Assembly (NCBI RefSeq): GCF_900177615.1 | Contig: NZ_FXAP01000002.1 | Span: 372,001-436,000, forward strand | DNA from: Plantibacter flavus | GTDB lineage: Bacteria; Actinomycetota; Actinomycetes; Actinomycetales; Microbacteriaceae | Direction: 5' to 3' | Length of the DNA stretch: 64,000 nt | In this document: one piece after another, positions 63,139-64,000 of the stretch | Position numbering within the stretch: position 1 is the stretch's first letter | Layout of the letters: each line of letters begins with the position of its first letter | Translations under genes and position numbers: made by a program | The notes under the pieces: generated by a model | The model's database searches: none | What the model saw: only the letters and a program-made list of their open reading frames with translations | What the model was told of the DNA's origin: nothing

Positions 63139-63231
63139 GCGTTGGTTCCCTTCACGGGTATCGATTCGGGGCGACGATGCCGCGAGTCCGTGACGTCGTC
63201 GTCATCGGTATCCAGGATCGGCGATGATCTT

Positions 63232-63247
63232 GTGTATCGATTTAGTG
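63232..63247. promoter_or_regulatory. Candidate LacI operator near the lyase operon promoter
   Basis: GTGTATCGATTTAGTG, 94 bases before the binding-protein start. It differs at only two positions from the reverse complement of the site at 63351-63366. Confidence 0.6.
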
Positions 63248-63350
63248 ACCATAACCATCTCATTCGACGACGTCAACCAGGGCCACGTCGGCCATCGTCG
63301 CCGATACCAGTCATAGAGCGGCAGAATTGGTGAAATGTTGTAGGCGTGAC

Positions 63351-63366
63351 CACTTTATCGATACAC
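63351..63366. promoter_or_regulatory. Candidate LacI operator near the lacI promoter
   Basis: CACTTTATCGATACAC, centred on the palindrome TATCGATA, 60 bases before the LacI start. Forms an inverted pair with 63232-63247. Confidence 0.6.
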
Positions 63367-63425
63367 TGGAAAACGGCACCGCCGCCGCGTTCCAGGCTGA
63401 CGCGGAGCCACGAAAGGGAGCGGAC

Positions 63426-64000
63426 ATGGCCGACAAGGTGACGATCCAACAGGTCGCTGCGGCAGCGGGCGTGTCGACGAGCACCGTCTCGAACGTCCTC
63501 AACGGTCGCTCCGACCGGATGCAGCCCGAGACCCGCGATCGGGTCTTCGCAGCCATCGGCGCCCTCGACTACCGGCCCAACCGGGCCGCACGGCAACTGC
63601 GCACCGGACAGACGAAGACGATCGGCCTCATCGTGCCGTCGGTCAGCAACCCGTTCTGGGGAGCGTTCGCCCGCGAACTCGAGCAGGCCGCGCTGGGCCA
63701 CGGCTACAACGTCCTCCTCGGCAACAGCGAGCGCGACCCAGGACGAGAGCTCGGCTACGTGGAGGAGCTCTGGGACAACGGCGTCCGCGACATCGTCCTC
63801 TGCACCTCTCTGCCGTCACTCGACCATCTGGCGTCCTTCGTCGAGCGCGGTCTCAAGCTGATCCTGTTCGACCGTCCCGTCCAGCCCGGCGACCCGCCCC
63901 TCGTCGCGAGCATCGGGATCGACAACCACGTGGGCGGCAGTGTCGCCACGTCCCACCTGACGGGGCTCGGACACCGCAGGATCGCGTTCGTCTCCGGGTC
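63426..64000 (+). CDS. LacI-family transcriptional regulator (3' end outside window)
   Basis: The first 191 codons are visible. ATG 63426 follows AAAGGGAG. DNA-binding head MADKVTIQQVAAAAGVSTST then VSNVLNGRSDRMQPETR, hinge YRPNRAARQLRTGQ, and the start of the sugar-binding core TIGLIVPSVSNPFWG. Divergent from the lyase/transport operon and almost certainly its repressor, relieved by an imported or processed saccharide. Confidence 0.92.
   Translation, partial: MADKVTIQQVAAAAGVSTSTVSNVLNGRSDRMQPETRDRVFAAIGALDYRPNRAARQLRTGQTKTIGLIVPSVSNPFWGAFARELEQAALGHGYNVLLGNSERDPGRELGYVEELWDNGVRDIVLCTSLPSLDHLASFVERGLKLILFDRPVQPGDPPLVASIGIDNHVGGSVATSHLTGLGHRRIAFVSG

Overview
The window is GC-rich (roughly 68-70 percent by eye), densely coded DNA with many ATGA stop/start overlaps, GTG starts and purine-rich ribosome binding sites. 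Gene content points to a Gram-positive actinobacterium, most likely family Microbacteriaceae: a small DUF7882-type protein, a bifunctional PutA regulated by a neighbour rather than by a DNA-binding domain of its own, lactococcin-972-type bacteriocins, and intergenic repeats with the core CTTCGACAGGCTCAG. The family call is inference; no rRNA, tRNA or CRISPR was found.

Region by region. 1-4.5 kb: a right-handed beta-helix protein cut by the window edge, an acyltransferase-3 protein, a membrane protein with a Nudix hydrolase, and a YghZ-like aldo/keto reductase. 4.5-5.9 kb: a low-GC two-gene cassette (small membrane protein plus secreted Cys/Gly-rich protein) lying between two identical 41-base copies of a palindromic repeat. 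5.9-10.3 kb: putA and a divergent LysR regulator. 11.4-14.8 kb: a complete lactococcin-972-type locus (bacteriocin, 729-residue membrane protein, ATPase). 15-18.7 kb: IclR regulator, CoA-transferase A and B, thiolase (the end of the beta-ketoadipate pathway or acetoacetate use). 19.4-21 kb: HipBA. 21-30 kb: GH30 glycosidase, Nudix, M20 peptidase with nitrilase-like amidase, EamA exporter, a phosphotransferase, ABC-F ATPase. 30.1-30.8 kb: an RHH/Doc toxin-antitoxin pair. 31-38 kb: AraC regulator, dGTPase, uracil-DNA-glycosylase-like protein and small proteins. 38.4-42 kb: two gene remnants followed by a second complete lactococcin-972-type locus. 42-46.8 kb: Nudix, membrane protein, aldo/keto reductase, GNAT, orphan sensor kinase. 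47-50.4 kb: SDR, CtlX-like citrulline hydrolase and ornithine cyclodeaminase with a divergent Lrp regulator. 50.6-54.6 kb: the Hen1-Pnkp RNA repair pair. 54.7-64 kb: a polysaccharide-lyase locus with two heparinase II/III proteins, an SDR, an ABC sugar importer without its own ATPase, a DUF624 protein and a divergent LacI regulator.

How it fits together. CtlX (citrulline to ornithine), ornithine cyclodeaminase (ornithine to proline) and PutA (proline to glutamate) form a continuous route within the window. The two bacteriocin loci share gene order and, between the bacteriocin and membrane-protein genes, a perfect-stem hairpin (10 bp and 15 bp), which suggests that both express the small bacteriocin gene more strongly than the export/immunity genes. 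Two toxin-antitoxin modules, two bacteriocin systems, a possible third secreted-peptide cassette and an RNA-repair operon make this a conflict- and stress-related stretch set among ordinary metabolic genes.
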